From Candidatus Izemoplasmatales bacterium (GTDB lineage Bacteria > Bacillota_I > Bacilli_A > Izemoplasmatales > Hujiaoplasmataceae): a stretch of 17,081 nucleotides of DNA. The DNA lies in contig JAQVPE010000002.1 of NCBI GenBank assembly GCA_028702245.1, positions 1 to 17,081 of the forward strand, in the 5' to 3' direction. The translations under genes and the position numbers were made by a program. The stretch's first letter is position 1. Each line of letters opens with the position of its first letter. The notes under the pieces are model-generated. The model was not told the origin of the DNA and made no database searches. It saw nothing but the letters and a program-made list of their open reading frames with translations. Below are positions 1 to 7,219 of this stretch, in pieces.

Positions 1-20
1 ATATTTCCCGGAGGCCCAAA

Positions 21-1649
21 ATGAAGCGTAAACTCGTTTACTTGATCAAAGTCTGGCCGGCCGTTATCGTCCGGCTTGTGATCGCCTTCTTGACCGTTGG
101 AATGTCGCTTGCCCTTTATGACACCATTACCGCCGCGACCTCAGGCCTGTGGGATGATTTCTTTCAAAGCGGAATGTGGGTTATCATCTACGTTGTTTTG
201 ATGCTGCCGGCGAACGTACTGATGACGTATGTTCAGGGCCGCTTCATCAAAGGCGCACTCACTAAGATGAAAACCGACTATATTGAAGCGGTTTTCCAAA
301 AGAATATTTCGGAGTTTCAAAAAGATAACAACTCCTTGTATTTATCGGCATTGACAAATGATTTTGATTTGATAGAACGTGATTATCTTGAACAGGTAAT
401 GATCATCATCGATTCTTTGATCAATTTCGCTGCCGCTGTTTTGATCATCGCCATCGTCAGCCCTTGGTTGCTTCTCGTCGGAGCCGGAATTGCCGGCATC
501 AACATTGTCATTTCGATGCTTGCGGAAAGACCGATCAAGCGCCATAACGCCGAGAGAAGCGATTTGATGCGCTCTTATAGCGGGTTTGTCAAGGAAGTTC
601 TTTCAGCTTTTCAAATCATCAAGGCTAACGATTTGGAAATGCGGATCAAAAATGATTTTAAAGAGAAAAGCAAGAAAGTCCAGCAGAAGAAATATGTCAT
701 CGACAAAATAATGTCATTCATTTTCGCGATTCAAAACGTCAATATGATGATAACGCTTCTCGGATTGATGCTTGTCGTGGCTTATATGACCATCATCGAT
801 ATCGTTACGTTTGCGGGAGTATTGGTCGTCATCACGAATATCGACGGCTTCATCGGCCCGATTGTTTCATTCTCAGAGGCGATACCAAAAATGCTGTCTG
901 TCAAAGTTCTCTTCAAAAGGATCGACGAATCGCTTCTAAACAAAGAGACCTATCCGGAAACTGAATCCTTTAATGATTTTAAGGAACAAATCAATCTTGA
1001 AGGAGTCTCTTATGGTTATACTGACGAATTGGTCATCAAAGATGTCGACCTAACTTTTTCGCGGGGCAAGAAGTACTTGATCGTTGGGCCTTCTGGTGGT
1101 GGCAAGTCGACCCTTTTGAAGCTCTTGAGGAAATATTTCGCACCGACAGACGGCGAAATCACAATCGATCGGATTCCGCTCAAAACAATCAAGAAAGTCG
1201 ATTATTTTGGCAAGTTGGCAAACATCGAACAACAAGTTTTTCTATTTGAGGATACCCTGAGAAACAATCTTACCTTGTACAAAGATTACCAAGAAACTGA
1301 CATCCTGGATGCCGTGAAAAGGGCGGGACTCGAAGACTTTGTCCTCAACCATCCGGACGGCTTGGATCGAACCATCCTTGATAATGGCAAAAACATATCC
1401 GGGGGCGAGAAGAGCCGGATCGCGATTGCCAGAGGCCTTCTCAATAAGGCGCCGCTCATCTTTCTCGATGAGGCGTTTGCGAGCCTTGATCTGGCAAAAG
1501 CTCGTGAGATTGAAGCCAGTGTGCTTGCGCTTAAAAATGTAACCGTCATCAATGTCAGCCATGTCATTATCAAAGAAAATCTGAATCATTACGACGAGAT
1601 CATCACGGTTGCGAGTCGAAAGGCCACAAGGCAGCCTGTTAACGCCTAA
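21..1649 (+). CDS. ABC exporter half-transporter (permease-ATPase fusion)
   Basis: Exports an unidentified substrate across the membrane using ATP. The first ~290 of 542 residues are a type-I exporter membrane domain with about six hydrophobic segments; the rest is the ATPase. All nucleotide-binding motifs are intact: Walker A GPSGGGKST at 356-364, Q-loop near Q404, signature SGGEK at 460-464, Walker B LIFLDE at 479-484 with catalytic E484, and switch histidine H514. A GGAGG site at 10-14, six bases before the ATG, fixes the start. Such half-transporters act as dimers. Only 20 bases precede this gene, so a partner subunit just outside the window is plausible but unseen. No terminator follows the stop. 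Substrate cannot be told from sequence; peptide, lipid or drug export are all possible. Family call is firm. Confidence 0.93.
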   Translation: MKRKLVYLIKVWPAVIVRLVIAFLTVGMSLALYDTITAATSGLWDDFFQSGMWVIIYVVLMLPANVLMTYVQGRFIKGALTKMKTDYIEAVFQKNISEFQKDNNSLYLSALTNDFDLIERDYLEQVMIIIDSLINFAAAVLIIAIVSPWLLLVGAGIAGINIVISMLAERPIKRHNAERSDLMRSYSGFVKEVLSAFQIIKANDLEMRIKNDFKEKSKKVQQKKYVIDKIMSFIFAIQNVNMMITLLGLMLVVAYMTIIDIVTFAGVLVVITNIDGFIGPIVSFSEAIPKMLSVKVLFKRIDESLLNKETYPETESFNDFKEQINLEGVSYGYTDELVIKDVDLTFSRGKKYLIVGPSGGGKSTLLKLLRKYFAPTDGEITIDRIPLKTIKKVDYFGKLANIEQQVFLFEDTLRNNLTLYKDYQETDILDAVKRAGLEDFVLNHPDGLDRTILDNGKNISGGEKSRIAIARGLLNKAPLIFLDEAFASLDLAKAREIEASVLALKNVTVINVSHVIIKENLNHYDEIITVASRKATRQPVNA

Positions 1650-1688
1650 AAAAATCTATGTAAACTATTTTCTTTACCCTTGATGTTG

Positions 1689-1694
1689 TATACT
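1689..1694 (+). promoter_or_regulatory. Candidate -10 box upstream of the DUF2079 gene
   Basis: TATACT lies about 30 bases before the preferred ATG at 1724. No convincing -35 hexamer stands 16-18 bases upstream, so this is a weak call. It would let the gene be expressed separately from the ABC gene that ends at 1649. Confidence 0.3.
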
Positions 1695-1723
1695 GAAATC
1701 AGAACGGCATGGAGGGACCCGAT

Positions 1724-3817
1724 ATGAGGGGAAAAGTCACGCTCAAGCAAATCACGGGAACCGTGATTGCGGCTTTTCTGGCGATGGCACTCTTGTCACT
1801 ATTTTTCTTCGGAAAAAGCCGCAACTTCTTTGATGTCAGACAGATCAGCGCTCAGGAGCTAATGATCCAAGCGCTGCTTTTCGCTTTTCTTTTCGGCCTC
1901 TTTTTTGCCTTTCGCAAGAAACTTTCTTATGTTTTAGAACCAATTTGGATGGCTACGCTTTGGCTCGTCTACTTATTCTTTTTTAGCGTGCTCGCACCGG
2001 TAGAATCGTTGGCATTTGGAGCTCTTTTGGTTTCTATACCGGCGGTTTATATCAGTTTTCATGAGGGCTTCACACTAAAAAAAGAATCGTTTTCCAAAAA
2101 CAGAATCAAATTGAACAAGATCTTCATTTACCTTAATTACACAATCAGCTTGTTGCTTCTTGTTATCTTGATTTTCAAAGCCGGCGCGGTTTATGAACCC
2201 TACTTGGGTCGAAATGGATCATTGATTTCTGACGCTCATGTTTTGAAAGCGGATTGGGATACTTACTTTTATCTGGGGCTTGGAATTATGGCAGGATTGA
2301 TTCTTGGCCACATCTTTCAGACCGATCCGCTAAAGGACAAAACATATGACAAGAAGAAAGAGTTGACAATAATCGCTATCGTTTTCATAGCGCTCTTGTT
2401 CGAGGGATTCCTGCTTTCCCGAATCTTGGTATCGCGGATTCAGACGCTTTCAACATCAACGTACGATTTTGGCATATTCACGCAGATGTTTCATAATATG
2501 CGTCGTTTCGAAGGCATGGTCACAACCTTAGAGAGGGGCTTTCTCCTTAACCATAACTTCGTTCATGTATCGCCGATATATTATTTGATGTTGCCGTTTT
2601 TTGCTTTATTTCCCTATCCGGAAACGCTTCAGGTCTTGCAGGTGATCGTAGTTGCTTCAGGAGTTATTCCCCTTTACCTGATCGGCAAGCATTTACGCTT
2701 GCCTCCAATTATTCTTGCGGTTGTCGAACTCGTTTATATATTTAACCCGGCGATTGTTTCAAGCAGTTTTTTTGACCTACATGAGAATTGCTTTTTGGCT
2801 CCGTTGATCTTGTTTGTGCTTTACTATGCCATCAAACAGAAGACAATTGGCTTGATCGTATCGGGGATATTGTTATTGCTGGTCAAGGAGGATGCCGGCA
2901 TCTATCTTGTCTTCATTGGCCTATATCTGATCTTTGGTATGGATAGGAAAAACGCCACAAAAAGCGAAATACGCCTCAACATCATCCATGGTTTGGGAGC
3001 GATCGTTGTTGCGATTGTTTATTTCACGTTTGCGATTGCTTATCTGGGTATTCTTGGAACCGGGGCTATGCTTTGGCGCTACGGCAACCTTAATGGCTAC
3101 ACCGATTTGGGATTGTTTGGCACGATCTTGAGTCTCTTCCAGAACCCAAGTTACTTCCTTGCCACTTTGTTCCAGCCAAGCAAAGTCTACAGTATGCTCG
3201 TCTTGTTTGCTGGGTGCGCTTTTTTCCCGTTCTTTGTGAGAAACATGGCAGATTACTTGCTCTTGGGTCCGCTGGTGGTTGTCAATTTCGCCAGCAACTA
3301 TTACTGGCAGCACCAATTTGGCTACCAATACTTTTATGGGGGCGGCGTTCTCGTGATCTTTGTCGCGATGCTGGCTATCAAAGAAAATCTCAGTCTCGGT
3401 TTTTTGATGAGTTTTACCAAAATCAAGAGAGCGATCTACCAATTCGTTTTTGTGGCGCTTGCCATTTCGATGACGATTACGATCGGTCTATTCCTGGGAC
3501 GCTATCATTATGTGACGGATTACCGGAACAACTTCTTTGAATATGACAATATGCGCGAAACACTAGAAGCGATTCCGAGAGATAAGAAAGTGGTCGCCAC
3601 AAGCAAACTGACGACCTTTCTTGGCGATCGCATGTATCTGTATGATTATGATTATTACGACTTCGATAACGCCATCGAGCTGATGGATTACGTTATCATC
3701 GATATCAGGCTCTACGAACACAATCTTCCGGGAATGGAAGCCGCTTTGACCGCCCTCGGTTATCAACCCAGCTCATTGTCAAATAGTGACTTGTTGGTCT
3801 ATGAACCGGCCAACTAA
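1724..3817 (+). CDS. DUF2079 polytopic membrane protein
   Basis: A large integral membrane protein with many hydrophobic segments through most of its length and a soluble C-terminal tail of about 100 residues. It carries the conserved DUF2079 motifs (numbered from the ATG at 1724): YDFGIFTQ at 247-254, an HNFVHVSPIYY block at 277-287, FDLHEN at 350-355 and KED at 388-390. The family resembles GT-C glycosyltransferases that use lipid-linked sugars, but its function is not established; acidic and histidine residues in these loops could be catalytic. An in-frame ATG at 1709 exists, but GGAGGG at 1711-1716 is spaced seven bases from the ATG at 1724, which favours the later start (697 residues). 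The stop codon lies inside the terminator hairpin. Neighbours give no clue to its substrate. Confidence 0.88.
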   Translation: MRGKVTLKQITGTVIAAFLAMALLSLFFFGKSRNFFDVRQISAQELMIQALLFAFLFGLFFAFRKKLSYVLEPIWMATLWLVYLFFFSVLAPVESLAFGALLVSIPAVYISFHEGFTLKKESFSKNRIKLNKIFIYLNYTISLLLLVILIFKAGAVYEPYLGRNGSLISDAHVLKADWDTYFYLGLGIMAGLILGHIFQTDPLKDKTYDKKKELTIIAIVFIALLFEGFLLSRILVSRIQTLSTSTYDFGIFTQMFHNMRRFEGMVTTLERGFLLNHNFVHVSPIYYLMLPFFALFPYPETLQVLQVIVVASGVIPLYLIGKHLRLPPIILAVVELVYIFNPAIVSSSFFDLHENCFLAPLILFVLYYAIKQKTIGLIVSGILLLLVKEDAGIYLVFIGLYLIFGMDRKNATKSEIRLNIIHGLGAIVVAIVYFTFAIAYLGILGTGAMLWRYGNLNGYTDLGLFGTILSLFQNPSYFLATLFQPSKVYSMLVLFAGCAFFPFFVRNMADYLLLGPLVVVNFASNYYWQHQFGYQYFYGGGVLVIFVAMLAIKENLSLGFLMSFTKIKRAIYQFVFVALAISMTITIGLFLGRYHYVTDYRNNFFEYDNMRETLEAIPRDKKVVATSKLTTFLGDRMYLYDYDYYDFDNAIELMDYVIIDIRLYEHNLPGMEAALTALGYQPSSLSNSDLLVYEPAN

Positions 3818-3840
3818 GGTCTTTTTTCGTTGGCGTTTTT
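3809..3840 (+). terminator. Intrinsic terminator after the DUF2079 gene
   Basis: GCCAAC (3809-3814) pairs perfectly with GTTGGC (3829-3834), followed by GTTTTT. The stem contains the TAA stop codon, and its right arm also supplies the candidate -35 box of the gltX promoter. Confidence 0.65.
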
Positions 3841-3859
3841 CAGTTATCTATGGTAAAAT
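3830..3859 (+). promoter_or_regulatory. gltX promoter with extended -10
   Basis: TTGGCG (3830-3835), an 18-base spacer and TAAAAT (3854-3859) preceded by TGG give an extended -10 promoter. Transcription would start near 3866, so the ATG at 3850 falls inside the promoter and cannot be the start codon. Confidence 0.6.
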
Positions 3860-3885
3860 ATGGAATGATGAAAGTTGGTATGATT

Positions 3886-5538
3886 ATGACCCCAAACCAG
3901 TTACTTGCCCAATTGATCTTTCCTGATGTTTCGCTGAGCCTAAGTGACCTCGAAAATCGTTTTCCACCGAGAAAACTGCCCGAGGGAGCGATGGTGACCC
4001 GGTTTGCGCCTTCACCTACGGGGTTCCTCCATACCGGATCCTTGTCGGCGTCTTTTATTTCCTGGCGACTCGCCAAACAATCGCGGGGCGTCTTTTTCGT
4101 GCGGCTCGAAGATACTGATCAGAAACGGGAAATAACAGGATCAAAAGAGAAAGTACTTGAAGAATTACATGTCTTTGGTATCGATCCGGATGAAAGTTAT
4201 GTTCATGGCGGCGAATATGGTCCTTATATTCAGAGCGAGCGCAAGTGGATCTATGATGTCGTCATCAAACACTTGCTTGAACAAGGGCTTGCCTATCCTT
4301 GTTTTTGCACCCACGAGGAATTGGACTTGATCAGGAAAAAACAAGAAGAAATCAAAGCCAATCCCGGATACTACGGCGAATATGCGAAGTGTCGCTATTT
4401 ATCTGTCGAACAAGCGTGTAAGCGGGTTAATTCCAAGAACTCATATGTCATCAGGTTCAAATCTCCGGGAAATGAAGAGAGCCGTGTATCGGTCAGAGAC
4501 GCGATCAGAGGCGAAATCGTTTTTCCGGAAAACATTCAAGATATTGTCATTATGAAATCAGATGGTTTGCCCACATATCATTTTGCCCATCTTGTCGATG
4601 ATCATTTCATGCGTCCCACGCACATCACAAGAGGTGAAGAATGGATGGCATCGCTGCCGATCCATCTTCAACTATTCGATTCCTTGGGTTGGGAGCGACC
4701 TATTTATGCGCATTTGCCGGTAATCATGAAACTTGAAGATGGCAAAAGAAGAAAACTGTCGAAGCGCAAAGACCTAGAGGCTTCAGTAAGGTACTTTCTT
4801 GAACTAGGCTATCCGATTGAAGGGTTCCTCGAGTATTTGATGACGATGGCTAATACCAATTTTGAAGAGTGGCGACTAGCACACCAATTAGACAATATCT
4901 TTGATTTTGATTTAAGTTTTCAGAAAATGACTCTTGATGGTGGTTTGTTTGATCTCGAGAAAGTCAAGTATATTGCCAAAGAAAGCCTTGGGAGAATGAG
5001 CACCGAGGAGATTGCCGGAAAAGCGCTTCTTTGGGCACAAGAGTATGATCAGAAATTCGCAAAAGTCATTGAAAGCGACTATGAGTACTTCAAAGCGATT
5101 ATGAGCATTGAAAGGGGCGGCGATAAGCCTCGCAAAGATTACGAAAAATACGCTGATATTTTTCCGATAATCAGTTTCATGTATGATGAGTATTTCTATG
5201 AAGAAATTAAGCTTGAGAGACCTTTCAATGATAAGTATAGAAAAACGGAAATCATCAAGGTGTTGGATTCATTCCTAGCCAATCCCGGAATTGATCTTTC
5301 TGAAGAAGAATGGTTTTCCAACTTAAAGAATATTGGCGAAACTTGCGGATTTGCCCCCAGGGCAAAGGACTATAAGCAACACCCAGATCAATATCTTGGC
5401 CATATCGGCGATTTTGCGGAGATCATTAGGATCGCCGTATCCGCAAGAAAGAATACTCCGAATTTTTATTATGTACTAAAAATCCTCGGATATGATAAAA
5501 TAGTCAGTAGGATCAAATATACTATCAGCCTTTTATAG
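3886..5538 (+). CDS. gltX: Glutamyl-tRNA synthetase
   Basis: Charges tRNA-Glu with glutamate in the cytoplasm; a class I synthetase. Numbered from the ATG at 3886 (550 residues), the HIGH-type motif reads HTGS at 49-52 within APSPTGFLHTGS, and the KMSKS-type loop reads KLSKR at 290-294. The LEDTDQKRE block follows the Rossmann start, as in bacterial GluRS. The ~35-residue stretch before the catalytic core and the total length match the long GluRS form of Firmicutes and Acholeplasma rather than the ~470-residue E. coli form. In-frame ATGs also occur at 3850, 3865, 3868 and 3880. The promoter overlaps 3850, and the MTPNQLLAQLIFPD start best matches the family, but no strong ribosome site decides it. 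The gene ends 12 bases before a tRNA-Glu gene. Whether it also charges tRNA-Gln is not visible here. Confidence 0.95.
   Translation: MTPNQLLAQLIFPDVSLSLSDLENRFPPRKLPEGAMVTRFAPSPTGFLHTGSLSASFISWRLAKQSRGVFFVRLEDTDQKREITGSKEKVLEELHVFGIDPDESYVHGGEYGPYIQSERKWIYDVVIKHLLEQGLAYPCFCTHEELDLIRKKQEEIKANPGYYGEYAKCRYLSVEQACKRVNSKNSYVIRFKSPGNEESRVSVRDAIRGEIVFPENIQDIVIMKSDGLPTYHFAHLVDDHFMRPTHITRGEEWMASLPIHLQLFDSLGWERPIYAHLPVIMKLEDGKRRKLSKRKDLEASVRYFLELGYPIEGFLEYLMTMANTNFEEWRLAHQLDNIFDFDLSFQKMTLDGGLFDLEKVKYIAKESLGRMSTEEIAGKALLWAQEYDQKFAKVIESDYEYFKAIMSIERGGDKPRKDYEKYADIFPIISFMYDEYFYEEIKLERPFNDKYRKTEIIKVLDSFLANPGIDLSEEEWFSNLKNIGETCGFAPRAKDYKQHPDQYLGHIGDFAEIIRIAVSARKNTPNFYYVLKILGYDKIVSRIKYTISLL
5493..5501 (+). 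promoter_or_regulatory. Candidate internal promoter for tRNA-Glu
   Basis: TGATAAAAT inside the end of gltX fits an extended -10 (TGnTAAAAT), the same form seen before gltX. Transcription would begin near 5508, about 43 bases before the tRNA. There is no clear -35. It offers a way to express the tRNA independently of gltX. Confidence 0.3.
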
Positions 5539-5544
5539 GCTGAT
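5524..5544 (+). promoter_or_regulatory. Perfect hairpin spanning the gltX stop codon
   Basis: ATCAGCC (5524-5530) and GGCTGAT (5538-5544) form a 7-bp stem with a 7-base loop TTTTATA. There is no T-run after it, so it is not a standard terminator. It ends six bases before the tRNA and could be an RNase processing or mRNA-protection element. Confidence 0.4.
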
Positions 5545-5550
5545 TCTGAT

Positions 5551-5626
5551 GGCCCGTTGGAGAAACGGTTAACTCACCGCCCTCTCAAGGCGGCACTCAC
5601 GGGTTCGAACCCCGTACGGGCTACCA
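5551..5626 (+). tRNA. tRNA-Glu (anticodon CUC)
   Basis: A full 76-base cloverleaf with encoded CCA. The acceptor GGCCCGT pairs with ACGGGCT (one G-U), the discriminator is A, the anticodon stem CCGCC/GGCGG encloses CTCTCAA, and the T arm is ACGGG-TTCGAAC-CCCGT. The anticodon at 5584-5586 is CTC, which reads GAG. The body closely resembles Bacillus tRNA-Glu. The CUC isoacceptor is less usual than UUC in low-GC bacteria, so another tRNA-Glu is expected elsewhere. It lies directly downstream of gltX and upstream of a strong terminator. Confidence 0.97.
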
Positions 5627-5634
5627 CACTTAAC

Positions 5635-5671
5635 AGAGCAGTCATTCTCATGCGTGAGAATGGCTCTTTTT
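5635..5671 (+). terminator. Intrinsic terminator after tRNA-Glu
   Basis: CATTCTCA (5643-5650) pairs with TGAGAATG (5655-5662) around a TGCG loop. An outer AGAGC/GCTCT helix lies across a 3-base bulge, then a run of Ts to 5671. It closes the gltX-tRNA transcription unit. Confidence 0.88.
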
Positions 5672-6083
5672 GATTTTTATGGGCTATTTAGTTGATGAGA
5701 TTCATAAGTTAAAATGAGGTTTCATTCACTACGAAAACCACTATTTCTTGTTTCGTAATCTTTATCATTTTTACCATTCAGGGTCTACACTCCCGTTTCA
5801 AGATACTTATATGAATACAGCAAGACCGTTGTGCAAGAATAGAAGTCCATGGCTTGTATGATAAGATTTACAGTAACAGCAACTCAAGTATAGATTGATT
5901 ATGGGCACAGTTCTTCATTTTGACGAGATAGGCGTGGTAAAAATATCAATACAAAAACAAGCAACTAAGAATGTACACGGATGAAGAGAAATCGTATTAC
6001 ATAACACGAGATAGATTTTTTTGCGCTGTCAATATCATGATTGAATTACTTTGATATATATGCATGATTTTCGGTTGAAGAGT
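5672..6083. other. Gene-poor stretch between tRNA-Glu and the fic region
   Basis: No convincing gene is seen on either strand. It is AT-richer than the flanking housekeeping genes. Short open frames exist (for example 27 codons from an ATG at 5971) but lack ribosome sites and recognisable content. A 7-bp inverted repeat TACGAAA/TTTCGTA at 5730-5757 has no T-run. The stretch may be decayed DNA at the edge of an acquired segment. Confidence 0.4.
6052..6060 (+). promoter_or_regulatory. Candidate extended -10 before the small ORF
   Basis: TGATATATA fits TGnTATAAT with one mismatch and would start RNA near 6067, about 47 bases before the candidate peptide gene at 6114. No -35 is apparent. Confidence 0.25.
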
Positions 6084-6113
6084 ATGATTGCTAAGCTATT
6101 GAAGGAAATGAAT

Positions 6114-6206
6114 ATGATTTTACTCGTTTGCAGCATATTCGTTATAGCATATAAGAAAACATATAAGAAAACATACAAGAAAGCGTACATGATGCTTTTT
6201 TTGTGA
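6114..6206 (+). CDS. Candidate 30-residue membrane peptide upstream of fic
   Basis: A very short open frame. The ATG at 6114 is preceded by AAGGA at 6102-6106 with a seven-base spacer. The product begins MILLVCSIFVIAY, a possible membrane helix, followed by repeated Lys-Lys-Thr-Tyr blocks encoded by a 12-bp tandem repeat, and ends in MMLFL. A hydrophobic helix with a basic tail is the general form of type I toxin and other small membrane peptides, but no family is recognised. The TGA stop (6204-6206) leads directly into the fic -10 box. In-frame ATGs at 6084 and 6108 would lengthen it, but their ribosome sites are too close. It may equally be a chance frame made by the repeat. Confidence 0.28.
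   Translation: MILLVCSIFVIAYKKTYKKTYKKAYMMLFL
6148..6183 (+). repeat. 12-bp direct repeat, three tandem copies
   Basis: CATATAAGAAAA at 6148-6159 and 6160-6171, then CATACAAGAAAG at 6172-6183 with two changes. The copies lie just upstream of the fic -10 box (6207-6212), where activator or repressor sites would be expected, and are in frame with the small ORF, giving a KKTY repeat. Confidence 0.8.
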
Positions 6207-6212
6207 TATAAT
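6204..6212 (+). promoter_or_regulatory. fic promoter, extended -10
   Basis: TGATATAAT is a perfect extended -10 element. The -35 position has no good hexamer and the tandem repeats end just before it. The transcript would start near 6219, leaving a very short leader before the GAGGAG ribosome site at 6221-6226. Confidence 0.6.
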
Positions 6213-6235
6213 AAACCCAAGAGGAGTTGAGGATC

Positions 6236-7219
6236 GTGACCTATAAACCGCCTTATGAAATAAACACATCGATACTGAATAAAGTTGCTGCTATCATGAA
6301 ATTGATCGGTAGGTTTTCTTCTATGAATAACTTAAAAAGTCAACCTATATTAAGAAAAGAAAACCAAATAAAATCAATTCATTCATCTCTGGCCATTGAA
6401 AACAATAAGCTATCTGAATCGCAAGTGAGTGACTTGATTAATGGTAAACTTGTTATCGGACCTAAAAAAGATATCATAGAAGTTCAAAATGCAATCAAAG
6501 TGTATGAACACATTCAAGAGATAGACCCATACGCTCAAAAAGATCTACTCAAGTACCATAAAATACTGATGACCTCTCTGGTCTCTGATGCTGGTTCATA
6601 TAGAAAAAAACAGGTCGGCGTTTTTGATGAGGAAAAGGCAATCTTTATGGCACCCCCTGCAGATAGAGTACCATTGTTAATGAATGAGCTCTATGATTAT
6701 TTGAATGATTATGAAGAGAACATACTCATTAAATCATGTGTGTTCCACTATGAGTTTGAATTCATCCATCCGTTTAGTGATGGCAATGGTAGGATGGGGA
6801 GGCTATTTCAAACGTGTTTGCTCGCCAAAGAAGAAGAACTGTTTTACTATTTACCGGTTGAATCAATCATAAAACAGAGACAACAAGACTATTATGATGC
6901 GATATCCGGATCGAATCATCAAGGTGCATCTACCATATTTATTGAGTTCATGCTGGACGCTATCATAGATACAATCAATGAGACTATGAAGCAATCCAAT
7001 ATCGGAACTGGCAGTTTACCCATTCAAGCAAAAAAGTTGCTTGCTATCTTAGAAGCAGGTATCCCATATACCACGTTAGAACTTATGGAGAAGATGAATA
7101 TTAAATCTAGGGCTTCTTTTAAGAAGCATTACATAGATCCACTATTACATGCAGGCATGATAGAAATGACACTTCCCGAAACACCAAAAAGCAGAAATCA
7201 AAGGTATATAAGGAAGTAA
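6236..7219 (+). CDS. fic: Fic-domain protein with N-terminal inhibitory motif
   Basis: Fic enzymes usually transfer AMP from ATP to a hydroxyl side chain of a target protein. Numbered from the GTG at 6236 (327 residues), the active-site motif HPFSDGNGRMGR at 178-189 is complete, with catalytic His178. The motif SLAIEN at 51-56 matches the [S/T]xxxE[G/N] inhibitory helix, whose Glu55 would block the gamma-phosphate site; this makes it a class II, self-inhibited Fic. The ~60 C-terminal residues look like a winged helix, common in this subgroup. A TTG at 6227 is in frame but abuts the GAGGAG ribosome site (6221-6226); the GTG nine bases after that site is the credible start. It is AT-richer than its neighbours, stands alone with its own promoter, and is probably acquired. 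Target protein unknown. Confidence 0.9.
   Translation: MTYKPPYEINTSILNKVAAIMKLIGRFSSMNNLKSQPILRKENQIKSIHSSLAIENNKLSESQVSDLINGKLVIGPKKDIIEVQNAIKVYEHIQEIDPYAQKDLLKYHKILMTSLVSDAGSYRKKQVGVFDEEKAIFMAPPADRVPLLMNELYDYLNDYEENILIKSCVFHYEFEFIHPFSDGNGRMGRLFQTCLLAKEEELFYYLPVESIIKQRQQDYYDAISGSNHQGASTIFIEFMLDAIIDTINETMKQSNIGTGSLPIQAKKLLAILEAGIPYTTLELMEKMNIKSRASFKKHYIDPLLHAGMIEMTLPETPKSRNQRYIRK

Noticed and set aside
2921..3442. 173-codon minus-strand frame inside the DUF2079 gene
   Set aside because: Opposite-strand shadow of a well-supported gene; no ribosome site and a composition unlike a real protein.
5600..5640. Possible attachment site formed by the tRNA-Glu 3' end
   Set aside because: No second copy of the tRNA 3' end was found downstream of fic up to purC, and no integrase gene is present.
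5971..6054. 27-codon frame MYTDEEKSYYITRD...
   Set aside because: No ribosome site, no promoter at fitting distance and no recognisable content; treated as chance.
6148..6183. CRISPR array or replication iterons
   Set aside because: Only three adjacent 12-bp units without spacers, and no Cas or replication gene nearby.
6035..6220. 61-codon minus-strand frame with repeated YVFLYVFLY
   Set aside because: It is the reverse reading of the 12-bp tandem repeat and the fic promoter; no promoter or ribosome site supports it.
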